Below, piece after piece: positions 1 to 7,021 of a DNA stretch of 14,792 bases. Position 1 is the stretch's first letter, and the number at the start of each line of letters is the position of its first letter. The stretch is taken from positions 1 to 14,792 of the forward strand of contig CAYWXK010000068.1 of assembly GCA_964462515.1 (NCBI GenBank), given 5' to 3'. The stretch is from CAYWXK01 sp964462515. Its GTDB lineage: Bacteria; Planctomycetota; Phycisphaerae; Sedimentisphaerales; Anaerobacaceae. The position numbers were made by a program, and so were the translations under genes. The notes under the pieces are model-generated. The model did no database searches. It was not told where the DNA came from and saw nothing but the letters and a program-made list of their open reading frames with translations.

Positions 1-30
1 TTTTGGGGTTACTCTTATTTTTTTCTGCAT
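1..30 (-). CDS. Possible 5' end of a further minus-strand gene (partial)
   Basis: Reading the minus strand, an ATG at 30-28 is preceded by AGAGG four bases upstream and opens ten codons (MQKKIRVTPK) that run off the left edge without a stop. It would be the next gene in the same direction as the catabolic operon to its right. Ten codons are too few to assign any function, and a purine-rich stretch before an ATG can arise by chance in this AT-rich segment. Confidence 0.3.
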   Translation of the reverse strand, partial: MQKKIRVTPK

Positions 31-371
31 ATTTCCTCTTCTCTCTTTTTGCAGTTGGTGATGTCGCGAATAATCATAGACCACCTTTTTCTACACAAAA
101 GGGCACGTCTTAGAGAGACTAATCAACAAGCACAATCCCACTTAGCTCTGCGAAAACTGAAAGAAGTAATCTTACTGCTGTTTCAATTATCCACCCCAAT
201 TTTGTAGCCTACTGTGAGCCATCTTTGCTTTGCGGCTCTTTTGGGTTTAGTCGGCTATTATCTTATGCACCTTTAGCCCTTTGCGTTTTTTGTGCCTTTT
301 CGGCTTGGTTCGACTTTGCTCACCACAGGTCGCTCACTTCGACACTTCGACGAAGCTCAGTGCAGGCAGGC
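31..371. other. Intergenic stretch of about 340 bp with repeats and no convincing gene
   Basis: No convincing gene is visible here. Positions 31-205 are AT-rich. A plus-strand frame is open from the window edge to a TAG at 205-207, but it has no recognisable protein signature. A short inverted repeat (GAGCC at 216-220, GGCTC at 234-238) is followed by four T's and could be a weak plus-strand terminator. From about 279 onward the gap is repeat material, listed separately. It continues into the 3' end of the neighbouring gene. Confidence 0.6.
279..304. repeat. Degenerate copy of the 8-bp-periodic repeat also found at 12501-12570
   Basis: The minus strand here reads as a variant of the motif AAGGCACAAAGACACAAAG that forms one arm of the element at 12550-12570, sharing GGCACAAA and GCAAAG blocks in the same order. 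The copy is imperfect and lacks an obvious opposite arm. It probably represents a decayed copy of a dispersed intergenic repeat. Confidence 0.4.
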
Positions 372-390
372 TCAGTGCAAGCAGGGCAGG
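309..390. repeat. Dispersed repeat with a 15-bp tandem duplication, entering the 3' end of a gene
   Basis: The stretch contains three TTCGAC hexamers and two adjacent 15-bp units: GCTCAGTGCAGGCAG at 355-369 and GCTCAGTGCAAGCAG at 370-384, differing at one base. The block AGGCTCAGTGCAAGC matches 14 of 15 bases of AGGCTCACTGCAAGC on the minus strand of the repeat at 3250-3295. TCGACTTTGCTC here likewise matches TCGACTCCGCTC there. The two stretches are therefore copies of one repeat family. The stop codon of the isomerase-like gene (372-374) lies in the second 15-bp unit. Confidence 0.65.
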
Positions 391-1925
391 CATAGACTGG
401 AAATATTTACCCACCTGATTCCAATCTTGCGCGATGCATATCCAATTTCTTTTAGATAATCGCCGTATGCCATCATCCAGTGTGAATCACGAGCTTCCTT
501 GAGCAGCTTCTGCCAATCGCCCTGAATTTCGACATCTTGTTGAGAACGGCAAATTTCGTAGAACGGATTAGCCTTGACAATCCCTTTGAAACCAAGCCAG
601 CGACCCCAACTATACTCAGGGTCAATGAATGATACCTCTTGTCCTATTGGTATTTCCACCTTTGGAGCTGCGCCGAACTCGGATTCATAATGTGTCAGGA
701 TTTTTACCGGCTCATAACGTGCTCCATTCATTCTGCGGGGAGCAGTGCAGTGTGCACAGGTAGCTATCGCCTCGTGCGGAAAGGTTGAATTATGCAAAAA
801 CACAGGCTTGCCGGATATGTAATGTAATAAAATCCCCGCTGGTATTATGACAAAATCCGACTCGCAAAAGGCCGGTATTCCCTGGTCATTTAGTAAGCTC
901 AAAGTCAGACACGCAGTAGTTTCGGCAATCGGAAGAATAGTGCTCATACAGGCCCTGATTGTGAACGCCTGTGCATCATATTCCCGAATCAGGTCTTTGA
1001 AGACACGATATAGAAGAAAAGCATTAACCACAAAGGCCTTCTCGGTTATAAGGGTCGTGTCAGGGATAGAGAGATATTTTTCAGTCCACTTCTCTGCTGT
1101 TGAAACGAGCCTGGCATCTGTTTTAGCATCTTTGATACGAGGCTCTATTGTTTCGTAACTAACTTCTACAATGTCCATTTTGTATTTTTCTTTTGCGACC
1201 GTAGGTGCTTCGGGAGAATACTTGCCCCAGGCACCGCCGAGAGCAACAATCCGGGTCCTTATAAAATTCTTGAGTCCGTAAAGTGCCCGTAGTCGCCATA
1301 GAAGCTCCTGGTAATCATCAACGACGACATCATCAATATAAACGCCTCCATGATTTGAAAAGCTATTGGCCTCGGATTCATTGTCGCCTGTTTTCAAGTA
1401 TTTTACACTAAGTGCCTCATACCAGTAATATACAGGGCCGGAACGGTGCCGGACGAAAATTACAGTATCTTTGTCTTTCTTTTGGGCAAAACAAGCCCGA
1501 AGCAAATCGCCTGAGCCTGTGGCAGCATAGACTATCACTACGTCATAGTCATTGTTATGCACTTTTGATGCTTGTTCAGTCGAGCTGACTTTGACAACAG
1601 GGAATATCTGCAGGGGGAAGTTGGCCTGGGCTGATAGTGAATTTAACTCTTTTGATATTCTGTCTGTTTCTTCTGATGCGGCCTCTTCTGTCTGCACCCC
1701 TCCCCAGGATTTCCAGGAAGTCGCTTTCTTCTTCTGGCTGGTTGTGTACATAAGAACCGGCTGGATTACTAATTTTTTCCCGCTGATAACATACGGCTTA
1801 TCAGGGTCCCATTCTTCTATTTCGCTGTCGGCAAAAGATGAAGCTGCGAGACCAAGAGCTCCGCCGGCAACACCTACCGTTGTCAATCCGACAAACTCAC
1901 GCCTGCTAATGTGATTATTACACAT
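372..1925 (-). CDS. Tat-exported L-fucose-isomerase-like protein
   Basis: A 517-residue protein related to the L-fucose/L-arabinose isomerase superfamily, which interconverts aldoses and ketoses using a divalent metal. A twin-arginine signal is visible at residues 7-12 (SRREFV), followed by a Gly/Ala-rich hydrophobic stretch to about 31, so export of the folded protein is expected. CESD at 354-357, a following segment ending in SGKPVFLHN, and AHCTAPRRMNG at 391-401 resemble the active-site and C-terminal regions of fucose-isomerase-like proteins. Actual substrate and activity are not shown. A strong Shine-Dalgarno (AGGAGGT) sits just before the ATG, and only 15 bp separate it from the upstream sialidase-like gene, so the two are probably co-transcribed. 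The last residues (about LCLPCLH) and the stop codon are encoded by a dispersed repeat, suggesting the original stop was displaced. Isomerase-superfamily membership is fairly sure; the reaction is not. Confidence 0.75.
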   Translation of the reverse strand: MCNNHISRREFVGLTTVGVAGGALGLAASSFADSEIEEWDPDKPYVISGKKLVIQPVLMYTTSQKKKATSWKSWGGVQTEEAASEETDRISKELNSLSAQANFPLQIFPVVKVSSTEQASKVHNNDYDVVIVYAATGSGDLLRACFAQKKDKDTVIFVRHRSGPVYYWYEALSVKYLKTGDNESEANSFSNHGGVYIDDVVVDDYQELLWRLRALYGLKNFIRTRIVALGGAWGKYSPEAPTVAKEKYKMDIVEVSYETIEPRIKDAKTDARLVSTAEKWTEKYLSIPDTTLITEKAFVVNAFLLYRVFKDLIREYDAQAFTIRACMSTILPIAETTACLTLSLLNDQGIPAFCESDFVIIPAGILLHYISGKPVFLHNSTFPHEAIATCAHCTAPRRMNGARYEPVKILTHYESEFGAAPKVEIPIGQEVSFIDPEYSWGRWLGFKGIVKANPFYEICRSQQDVEIQGDWQKLLKEARDSHWMMAYGDYLKEIGYASRKIGIRWVNISSLCLPCLH

Positions 1926-1940
1926 AATGACCTCCTGAAT

Positions 1941-3449
1941 TTATTGCTTTTGCCCTTGCCTGACCCAGACTTCGTTGAAATGGACATATTTGATGGTCTT
2001 ACTTGGACCGTCTTTTCGGTCGTTATGGTGATAAGCATAAACCACATATAGACTGCCATCACGGCTCTGAACGATTGATGGATAATGACTTCTGGTGGCA
2101 AAATCTTTTGGCCGAGTGTCCTTTTCCAGATGCCTTGTCCATTTCCAGGTTTTTCCTTCATCGGTAGAAATCGAAACTGCAAGGCTGTGTCGTCCATCTT
2201 CAGTATCATTATAAACCAGCACCCAGTTGCCGTTTTGCAGCGTAACTGCATCTGCGCCTGAGCCTGGATTGGGCAAATCAGAGTCCCTGACGGCACTCCA
2301 CGTCAACCCCTTGTCCGTGGAGCTGCTGACTTGAAGTCTTTTTGGAGGTGGGCCGTTGTCCCGCATATAGGCGACCAATGTCCCATCAGCTTTTTGCACA
2401 ATGGCTGGCTGGATGTTTCCCGGACCCACAAGGGGCTCACTGAATTGCCAAATCTTTCCGAAATCATCGGTTATCGCCATTAGAGAGAAGCTAAATCCAT
2501 CGGAATACAACGGCACAATGATTCGTTTCTTATCTACAATGAATGGTTTGTTCCTTGTCTGCCAGCCCATACGTCTAAAATACGGATAACCCATCAATTG
2601 CTTCGTGCTTTTGCCCTGTGAATCAATGAGGTATCCGTCCCGCATCATATCCTCTCCTCGAGCTTTGGATAGCAGGTCTTTTGCCCACTCTCTCCATCCG
2701 GCTGCCATCAGACCGGCTGTCCCCTTGTTATCTGCAGGTGCACTTTCCAATATGTATTTGGCATATTCTTCAACCTGTCTTTCAACTGATTTCACAAAGC
2801 TGTCATCAGGTTGAATTCCCTTTTCAGTTGAGTCGCCGGGCTTAATATGTAAAACATCCTGCCAGGACCATTCGGGCGAACCTTCTTTCATCATATAGTT
2901 ATCGCTAATACGAAATTTGAGCAGTGAGGTCTCCCATTGATTGGCGATAACTGTGTACCATATTAGCCAGAGCCTTTCCCTGGGGTCGATAAACAGGATG
3001 GGATTTATATCGGGAAAATCCGGCACATCTGCCATCACAAAGGGCTTGGTCCATCTATCCTGTCCTGGTTTCAGTCGTGCCCCCATTATCGCCACATCGT
3101 CCGCACTGCGCTCACCAGAGCCCTGATACCAGGCCGTCAAAAGACTGCCGTCAGCCAGCTCAACAATGGTAGGGGCGTGGATGTGCTGTTTGACGAGCGG
3201 GAAAATCTCCATAGATTGGTAAATGACTTTTCCTTTAGCCACATCATCAGTTCGCTCCCTCGACTCCGCTCGGGCTTGCAGTGAGCCTGTCGAACCATTT
3301 TCAGGTAAATTAGCTAATGAAAATGGATTTAAGAAAGCGATAGACACACAGACAAATACAGCGAAAAAATGCCTGTGTGCCGACCCCGTTAGAGACTTTC
3401 CCCTCTGGGTCTCTAACGGGGCTGACCGGTTGATAATTGTCCTGACCAT
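1941..3449 (-). CDS. Secreted sialidase / BNR-repeat (Asp-box) protein
   Basis: A 502-residue protein of the sialidase superfamily, a six-bladed beta-propeller fold that in characterised members releases terminal sialic acids. Three Asp boxes are visible, numbered from the ATG at 3449: TDDFGKIW at 327-334, STDKGLTW at 377-384 and STDEGKTW at 428-435. The HAPTIVELADGSLLTAW segment near 91-107 and the YPSIVQSRDGSLYVVY segment near 456-471 are typical blade motifs. A hydrophobic segment at about 27-46 looks like a signal peptide. I chose ATG 3449 because GGCAGG lies nine bases upstream; the frame stays open to a TTG at 3503 with other ATGs between. Two palindromic repeats are translated in the N-terminus, at residues 10-22 and 52-67, on either side of the signal segment. 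The gene lies between deoC and the isomerase-like gene, consistent with glycan or glycoside use. Substrate is unknown. Confidence 0.8.
   Translation of the reverse strand: MVRTIINRSAPLETQRGKSLTGSAHRHFFAVFVCVSIAFLNPFSLANLPENGSTGSLQARAESRERTDDVAKGKVIYQSMEIFPLVKQHIHAPTIVELADGSLLTAWYQGSGERSADDVAIMGARLKPGQDRWTKPFVMADVPDFPDINPILFIDPRERLWLIWYTVIANQWETSLLKFRISDNYMMKEGSPEWSWQDVLHIKPGDSTEKGIQPDDSFVKSVERQVEEYAKYILESAPADNKGTAGLMAAGWREWAKDLLSKARGEDMMRDGYLIDSQGKSTKQLMGYPYFRRMGWQTRNKPFIVDKKRIIVPLYSDGFSFSLMAITDDFGKIWQFSEPLVGPGNIQPAIVQKADGTLVAYMRDNGPPPKRLQVSSSTDKGLTWSAVRDSDLPNPGSGADAVTLQNGNWVLVYNDTEDGRHSLAVSISTDEGKTWKWTRHLEKDTRPKDFATRSHYPSIVQSRDGSLYVVYAYHHNDRKDGPSKTIKYVHFNEVWVRQGQKQ
3250..3295. repeat. Palindromic dispersed repeat translated inside the sialidase-like gene
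   Basis: An imperfect palindrome: CGAC (3261-3264) pairs with GTCG (3289-3292) and GCTC (3268-3271) with GAGC (3283-3286), with GTTCG and CGAAC at the outer ends. It is related to the repeat at 309-390. Read on the minus strand it stays in frame and encodes the Ser/Arg/Glu-rich linker around GSLQARAESRER, between the signal segment and the first propeller blade. Confidence 0.7.
3384..3421. repeat. Perfect 13-bp inverted repeat (hairpin) in the sialidase N-terminal codons
   Basis: CCCCGTTAGAGAC at 3384-3396 and GTCTCTAACGGGG at 3409-3421 are exact reverse complements separated by 12 bases. In the minus-strand mRNA this hairpin would begin about 28 nt after the ATG at 3449 and is translated as PLETQRGKSLTG. 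It is unlike a terminator because no T-run follows in the reading direction and the frame continues through it. Confidence 0.85.
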
Positions 3450-3582
3450 ATCGTTCATCCTGCCAAGTGTCATTTGCCGTAAGGCATAGCCAAGCCTACT
3501 CAAGATAACTACCGTATCGTTGCGTAGTTTTCAAGAACGAATTTCGTATTCAAGCCCCGTTTATTGACCCGCCTTATCCGGG

Positions 3583-4269
3583 TTACAGGATTCCAAGTCT
3601 ATTCTTACATTCGTCGAGGATTTGAAAAGTTCGACTTGCTCCAACACGAGTTACACCTGCTGCCCGCATTTCGAGCAGCCGGTCTAATGTGCGTATCCCG
3701 CCTGCCGCCTTTATTTGAACGCCGGCAGGTAAATGCTGCCGCATCAATATAATGTCTTCGATTGCCGCTCCGCCGCTGCCGTAGCCTGTCGAAGTCTTGA
3801 CCCAATCCGCCCCCAGCTTCCCGCATATCCGGCAAAGCTTAATCTTCTGCTCACTATCCAGGAAACAATTCTCAAAAATCACTTTAACTTTTTTCTTGTG
3901 CTGATGGGTTATGTCGATGACTGCCTTTATATCCATTTCCACATAATCCCAGTCGTCGCTTCGGACCTTGCTGATATTCACAACCATATCAAGCTCTTCG
4001 CCGCCGTCATCGAGCGCCTGCTTTGCCTCAGCGATTTTAACTGCTGTCGTATGGCCGCCGTGTGGGAAACCAATCGTTGTGCTCGCTTGGACGGTGGAAC
4101 CCTTTAAAATTTCGGCGCAGCGCTTTAGATAATACGGCATTATGCAGACGGAAGCCACGTCATATTTGACAGCGAGCTTGCAGTCGCGTTCAAGCTCTTT
4201 GTTGGTCAGGGTAGGATTAAGCAGCGAATGGTCTATCATTTTTGCAATATCAAGATAGGTGTAATCCAT
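3583..4269 (-). CDS. deoC: Deoxyribose-phosphate aldolase
   Basis: A 228-residue class I aldolase that reversibly cleaves 2-deoxy-D-ribose 5-phosphate to glyceraldehyde 3-phosphate and acetaldehyde in the cytoplasm. Diagnostic pieces are in order: IDHSLL at 12-17, GFPHG at 67-71, LDMVVN with Asp94, VKTSTGYGSGGA with the Schiff-base Lys158, and IKAAGGIRT with the second catalytic Lys187. These correspond to Asp102, Lys167 and Lys201 of the E. coli enzyme. The length is usual for bacterial DeoC. The ATG is preceded by GGAG six bases upstream and lies 20 bp after the stop of the Gfo/Idh gene, so the two form one transcript. No deoxynucleoside phosphorylase or phosphopentomutase is present. In this setting it may act on a deoxy-sugar phosphate from glycan breakdown rather than from nucleosides (inference). 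Confidence 0.93.
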   Translation of the reverse strand: MDYTYLDIAKMIDHSLLNPTLTNKELERDCKLAVKYDVASVCIMPYYLKRCAEILKGSTVQASTTIGFPHGGHTTAVKIAEAKQALDDGGEELDMVVNISKVRSDDWDYVEMDIKAVIDITHQHKKKVKVIFENCFLDSEQKIKLCRICGKLGADWVKTSTGYGSGGAAIEDIILMRQHLPAGVQIKAAGGIRTLDRLLEMRAAGVTRVGASRTFQILDECKNRLGIL

Positions 4270-4289
4270 AATATTCTCCGGTGTTTCTA

Positions 4290-5612
4290 TTATATCGTCC
4301 AGGGGCTGCGCATCGGCCTGGACAGCATTCGGCTGGCCTGCTCATCGTTAAGTATCATTTCCTTTTGCGGGTCCCATCTTATTTTGCGACCCAAACGCAT
4401 TCCGATATTGGCTAATTGACAAATAGTTACCGAGCGATGCGCTTCTTCAACAGGTGCAGCGGTGGCTTGTCTTGTTTTTATACAATCGATGAAATTACTG
4501 TAATGGTTGTCGGACTTATAAAGTTGAATCTCATTTTGGCCAATCTCATCCTGCAATATCGACTTTGGCTCGGCGTCCAGTTGTCCACGGTTGACATACA
4601 GCCAGCCTCGTTCGCCGATGAACTTTATCCCATTAGGATACTGCCCGGGGACAAACTCGTTTTTAGCAAAGCATATTATTTTCACGCCGTTAGTGTATAA
4701 ACATTCAAACCGCCAGTAAATCGCTGTGTCAAATAAGCCGTCTTTCGGGAAAGCCGCTTCGCCATAAATTTCAACAGGCCCCGTATCGGTTGTCCCCATC
4801 GCCCACTGAGCAATGTCGATGTGGTGTGCTCCCCAGTCGGTAACACATCCGCCGGCGTAGTCGGAAATCCATCGCCAGCCAAAGGCATCTACTCTCTTGG
4901 CTGAATATGGCGCCATCGGTGCCGGGCCAAGCCATAAATCATAATCCAGCCCATCCGGGACAGGTTCAAAATAAAAACCGTCGATGGACATACTGCCGGG
5001 TATCTCCACCTCGATAGTATTAAGTTTGCCGAGTCTTCCGTTGCGAACAAGCTCGCAGGCCCTGCGGAAACGCTCTTCCGAGCGCTGCTGAGTGCCCGCC
5101 TGAAAAACCACGCCATACCTGTGGACAGTTTCGACAATTTTCCGACCTTCACGGACCGTCAATGCGAGCGGCTTTTGACAATAGATGTCCTTGCCTGCAA
5201 TAGCGGCTCGGACGGCTATAATGGCGTGCCAGTGGTCCGGTGTGGCAACGGTAACAGCGTCAATGTCGTCTCGGGCCAGCAATTCACGAAAGTCGCTATA
5301 ATCTTTACAGCCGGTCCACTGTTTCTCTTTGCTGTAATTTTCCTCAACGATTTTTTTGGCGCGCTGCCGGTTCGCAGCCAGCGGGTCGCATACGGCTACA
5401 ACCTGCACTCTCGCGTCGGCCATCAGCGACTTCATATCGTGCGTTCCTTGACCGCCGACACCAATGGCGCCTATCACAATCCTTTCGTTAGCAGCGACCT
5501 GACCATTTTTGCCGAGCGAAGATGAGGTAATAATGTAAGGAAATGCGATGGCACCGATAGCTGTTCCAAATGCTTCTTTGATAAAGTTACGTCGTGTAAT
5601 ACCTTTACTCAT
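4290..5612 (-). CDS. Tat-exported Gfo/Idh/MocA-family oxidoreductase
   Basis: A 440-residue NAD(P)-dependent sugar or polyol oxidoreductase homologue. Numbered from the ATG at 5612, residues 6-12 form a twin-arginine motif (TRRNFIK) followed by a hydrophobic segment to about 29. The Rossmann nucleotide-binding loop is at 48-56 (GAIGVGGQG). The conserved lysine is in CQKPLA (Lys147), with Gln in place of the Glu of the common EKP motif. The substrate-side motif is DWGAHHIDIAQW at 259-270. The start at 5612 is preferred because GGAAGG lies nine bases upstream and the Tat signal immediately follows. The frame is open to 5795, but that extension would cover intergenic repeat-like DNA and push the Tat signal to residue 60. 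It heads the operon with deoC. The family oxidises or epimerises many sugars, so no substrate is assigned. Confidence 0.88.
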   Translation of the reverse strand: MSKGITRRNFIKEAFGTAIGAIAFPYIITSSSLGKNGQVAANERIVIGAIGVGGQGTHDMKSLMADARVQVVAVCDPLAANRQRAKKIVEENYSKEKQWTGCKDYSDFRELLARDDIDAVTVATPDHWHAIIAVRAAIAGKDIYCQKPLALTVREGRKIVETVHRYGVVFQAGTQQRSEERFRRACELVRNGRLGKLNTIEVEIPGSMSIDGFYFEPVPDGLDYDLWLGPAPMAPYSAKRVDAFGWRWISDYAGGCVTDWGAHHIDIAQWAMGTTDTGPVEIYGEAAFPKDGLFDTAIYWRFECLYTNGVKIICFAKNEFVPGQYPNGIKFIGERGWLYVNRGQLDAEPKSILQDEIGQNEIQLYKSDNHYSNFIDCIKTRQATAAPVEEAHRSVTICQLANIGMRLGRKIRWDPQKEMILNDEQASRMLSRPMRSPWTI

Positions 5613-5651
5613 AACTATTAACCTTCCAAATCTTTCGGTAGTGTCTGATGA

Positions 5652-5760
5652 TATTGGTAAAGTTTTTCTATGTTGATACTTCTCCAGGGTGGATTCGACC
5701 AATTGGTGCGAAGCGGAGCCTTGCCTTGCTCGGCCCACAATCGCCGCAAGTTTACCAATA
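5652..5760. promoter_or_regulatory. Cluster of TTGGT/ACCAA sites upstream of the Gfo/Idh gene, possible operator
   Basis: TATTGGTAAA at 5652-5661 and its exact reverse complement TTTACCAATA at 5751-5760 flank a perfect palindrome ACCAATTGGT at 5698-5707, roughly halfway between them. The three sites lie in the divergent region between the catabolic operon and atpB, just upstream of the chosen Gfo/Idh start. This could be a three-site operator, but no regulator gene is in the window. Confidence 0.3.
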
Positions 5761-5801
5761 ATCTCTCGTGTAGCAAGATTTTTCTGGATAGTCACAACCC
5801 G

Positions 5802-5817
5802 GACCAGTTGACCAGTT
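5802..5817. repeat. 8-bp tandem duplication upstream of the atp promoter
   Basis: GACCAGTT occurs twice head to tail (5802-5809 and 5810-5817) and is followed by GGTTA. It lies about 20 bp upstream of the candidate atp -35 box, a position where an activator could bind, but it may be a neutral duplication. Confidence 0.4.
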
Positions 5818-5835
5818 GGTTATTTTTAAGATTAT

Positions 5836-5864
5836 TTGCTTGTGTATAGCAGGATTGGTATAAT
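5836..5864 (+). promoter_or_regulatory. Candidate sigma70-type promoter of the atp operon
   Basis: TTGCTT at 5836-5841 and a perfect TATAAT at 5859-5864 are separated by 17 bp, the optimal spacing. Transcription would start near 5871, leaving a leader of about 29 nt before the atpB ATG at 5900. This rules out the upstream in-frame TTG at 5867 as the translation start. The -35 box matches the consensus at only three of six positions, so the call rests mostly on the -10 box and spacing. Confidence 0.6.
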
Positions 5865-5899
5865 TTTTGCTTTTGCGAAGTAATCGAAGGCAGTTTGTT

Positions 5900-6709
5900 A
5901 TGCGGTCAGGATTTTTAAGTTGTGTTTTAGCTGACTTTAATCCTTTTTTGCCGATTGAGTCACGACCGGTGTTCACCTTCTCTGTGGGGCGGTGGGAAGT
6001 AGCTATAAGCAACCATATAATTATGGTTACTGTGGCGGTGCTGCTGCTGGTAACTGTCTTACCATTGGCAGCGAGGTCGAGAAGGCAAATTCCGAAGGGG
6101 CTGCAAAATCTGATTGAATCGGTATGCGAGTTTCTGCGTGAGCAATTGGCCAGGCCGATTTTGCACGAGCGAACCGACCGGTATATTGGATTTGTGTGGA
6201 CGGCATTTTTCTTTATTTTGACGCTTAATTTACTCGGAATGGTCCCAACCGAACAGATTATTTTTTTACTGATCGGGAAAGAAACTCACATTGGAGGCCC
6301 TGCAACGGCAAACATCTGGGTTACGGGAGCGATGGCGGTGGTTGCTTTCTTTATGATACATATATACGGGATAAAAGAGCAAGGATTGTGGGGTTATATT
6401 GTAAATTTTGCGCCGCCTGTGCCGTGGTGGCTAAAGCCTCTTATGTATTTTCTTGAGATAATAAGCTCATTTGTGCGGCCATTTACGTTGGCTATCCGAC
6501 TTTTTGCAAATATAGTTGCCGGACATATGGTGCTGGCCACGTTTCTGGGGCTGATAGTTGTTTTCAAGAACTACCAGGCTGCAGTTGCATCGGTGGCAGG
6601 TGTTGTGGCAATATCGTTTATCGAATTACTTGTAGCGTTTTTGCAGGCGTATGTATTTACGCTTTTATCTACCCTTTATATAGGGCTTTCTACTGCACCG
6701 GAACATTAG
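5900..6709 (+). CDS. atpB: ATP synthase Fo subunit a
   Basis: Subunit a of the F1Fo ATP synthase, the membrane stator that forms the two half-channels feeding the c-ring. The protein has 269 residues and five or six hydrophobic segments. The essential arginine is Arg200 in RPFTLAIRLFANIVAGH, equivalent to E. coli Arg210. The C-terminal helix IELLVAFLQAYVFTLLSTLYI carries the family's conserved QAYVF pattern. The ATG at 5900 is chosen over the TTG at 5867 because GAAGG lies nine bases upstream and the TTG precedes the predicted transcription start. It is the first gene of an eight-gene operon. No atpI precedes it. Confidence 0.95.
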   Translation: MRSGFLSCVLADFNPFLPIESRPVFTFSVGRWEVAISNHIIMVTVAVLLLVTVLPLAARSRRQIPKGLQNLIESVCEFLREQLARPILHERTDRYIGFVWTAFFFILTLNLLGMVPTEQIIFLLIGKETHIGGPATANIWVTGAMAVVAFFMIHIYGIKEQGLWGYIVNFAPPVPWWLKPLMYFLEIISSFVRPFTLAIRLFANIVAGHMVLATFLGLIVVFKNYQAAVASVAGVVAISFIELLVAFLQAYVFTLLSTLYIGLSTAPEH

Positions 6710-6736
6710 GAACATTTTTTGGAGGTCTAAAAGACA

Positions 6737-7015
6737 ATGGATAGATTGATAGGTAGTATGTTATTAGCTGAAGCGACTGGCGCCGGTTCGATGTGGCCGA
6801 TTATAGGGGCGGTGGCTGCTTGTGCCATAGTGATTATTGCCGCAAGCATGGGGTTGGCGATAATCGGAGGCAAGGCGGCTGAGGCGATAGCCAGGCAGCC
6901 TGAAGCCGGGGGACGCATATTTTTAGTTATGGTTGTGGCGGCTGCAATGGTTGAAGGCTTTACGTTCTTTGCGCTGTTGATTTGCTTTATGACCGTTTTC
7001 TGGATGCGCTCATAG
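6737..7015 (+). CDS. atpE: ATP synthase Fo subunit c (proteolipid)
   Basis: A 92-residue hairpin of two membrane helices joined by the polar loop ARQPEAGG (52-59), forming the rotating ring. The ion-binding carboxylate is Glu73 in AAMVEGFTFF. The residues that make the Na+ site in Ilyobacter-type rings are missing: the helix-1 Gln position is Leu41 and the Ser/Thr after the Glu is Gly74, so proton coupling is predicted. The helix-1 glycine motif is partly replaced (A36-x-S38-x-G40-x-A42), which could affect ring packing. The protein has a longer N-terminus than E. coli AtpE (79 residues). A strong GGAGGT lies 11 bases before the ATG. Confidence 0.95.
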   Translation: MDRLIGSMLLAEATGAGSMWPIIGAVAACAIVIIAASMGLAIIGGKAAEAIARQPEAGGRIFLVMVVAAAMVEGFTFFALLICFMTVFWMRS

Positions 7016-7021
7016 ATTCAG

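Noticed and set aside
1..207. Plus-strand frame open from the window edge to a TAG at 205
   Set aside because: No recognisable domain; 68 open codons in an AT-rich stretch can occur by chance and it conflicts with the minus-strand gene direction.
847..1158. Plus-strand open frame of 103 codons
   Set aside because: It lies antisense to the clear isomerase-like gene and has no protein signature or good ribosome binding site.
3384..3421. The 13-bp hairpin as a transcription terminator
   Set aside because: No T-run follows it on either strand and it lies inside the sialidase reading frame.
3567..3583. Inverted repeat ACCCG/CGGGT just after the deoC stop as a terminator
   Set aside because: The stem has only five base pairs and is not followed by a T-run; operon read-through to the sialidase gene is as likely.
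5613..5795. N-terminal extension of the Gfo/Idh protein to 5795
   Set aside because: The extension has no family similarity, would bury the Tat signal at residue 60, and overlaps the operator-like repeats; ATG 5612 has GGAAGG at good spacing.
5867..5899. Upstream TTG start for atpB
   Set aside because: It lies upstream of the transcription start predicted from the TATAAT at 5859-5864; the ATG at 5900 has a Shine-Dalgarno.
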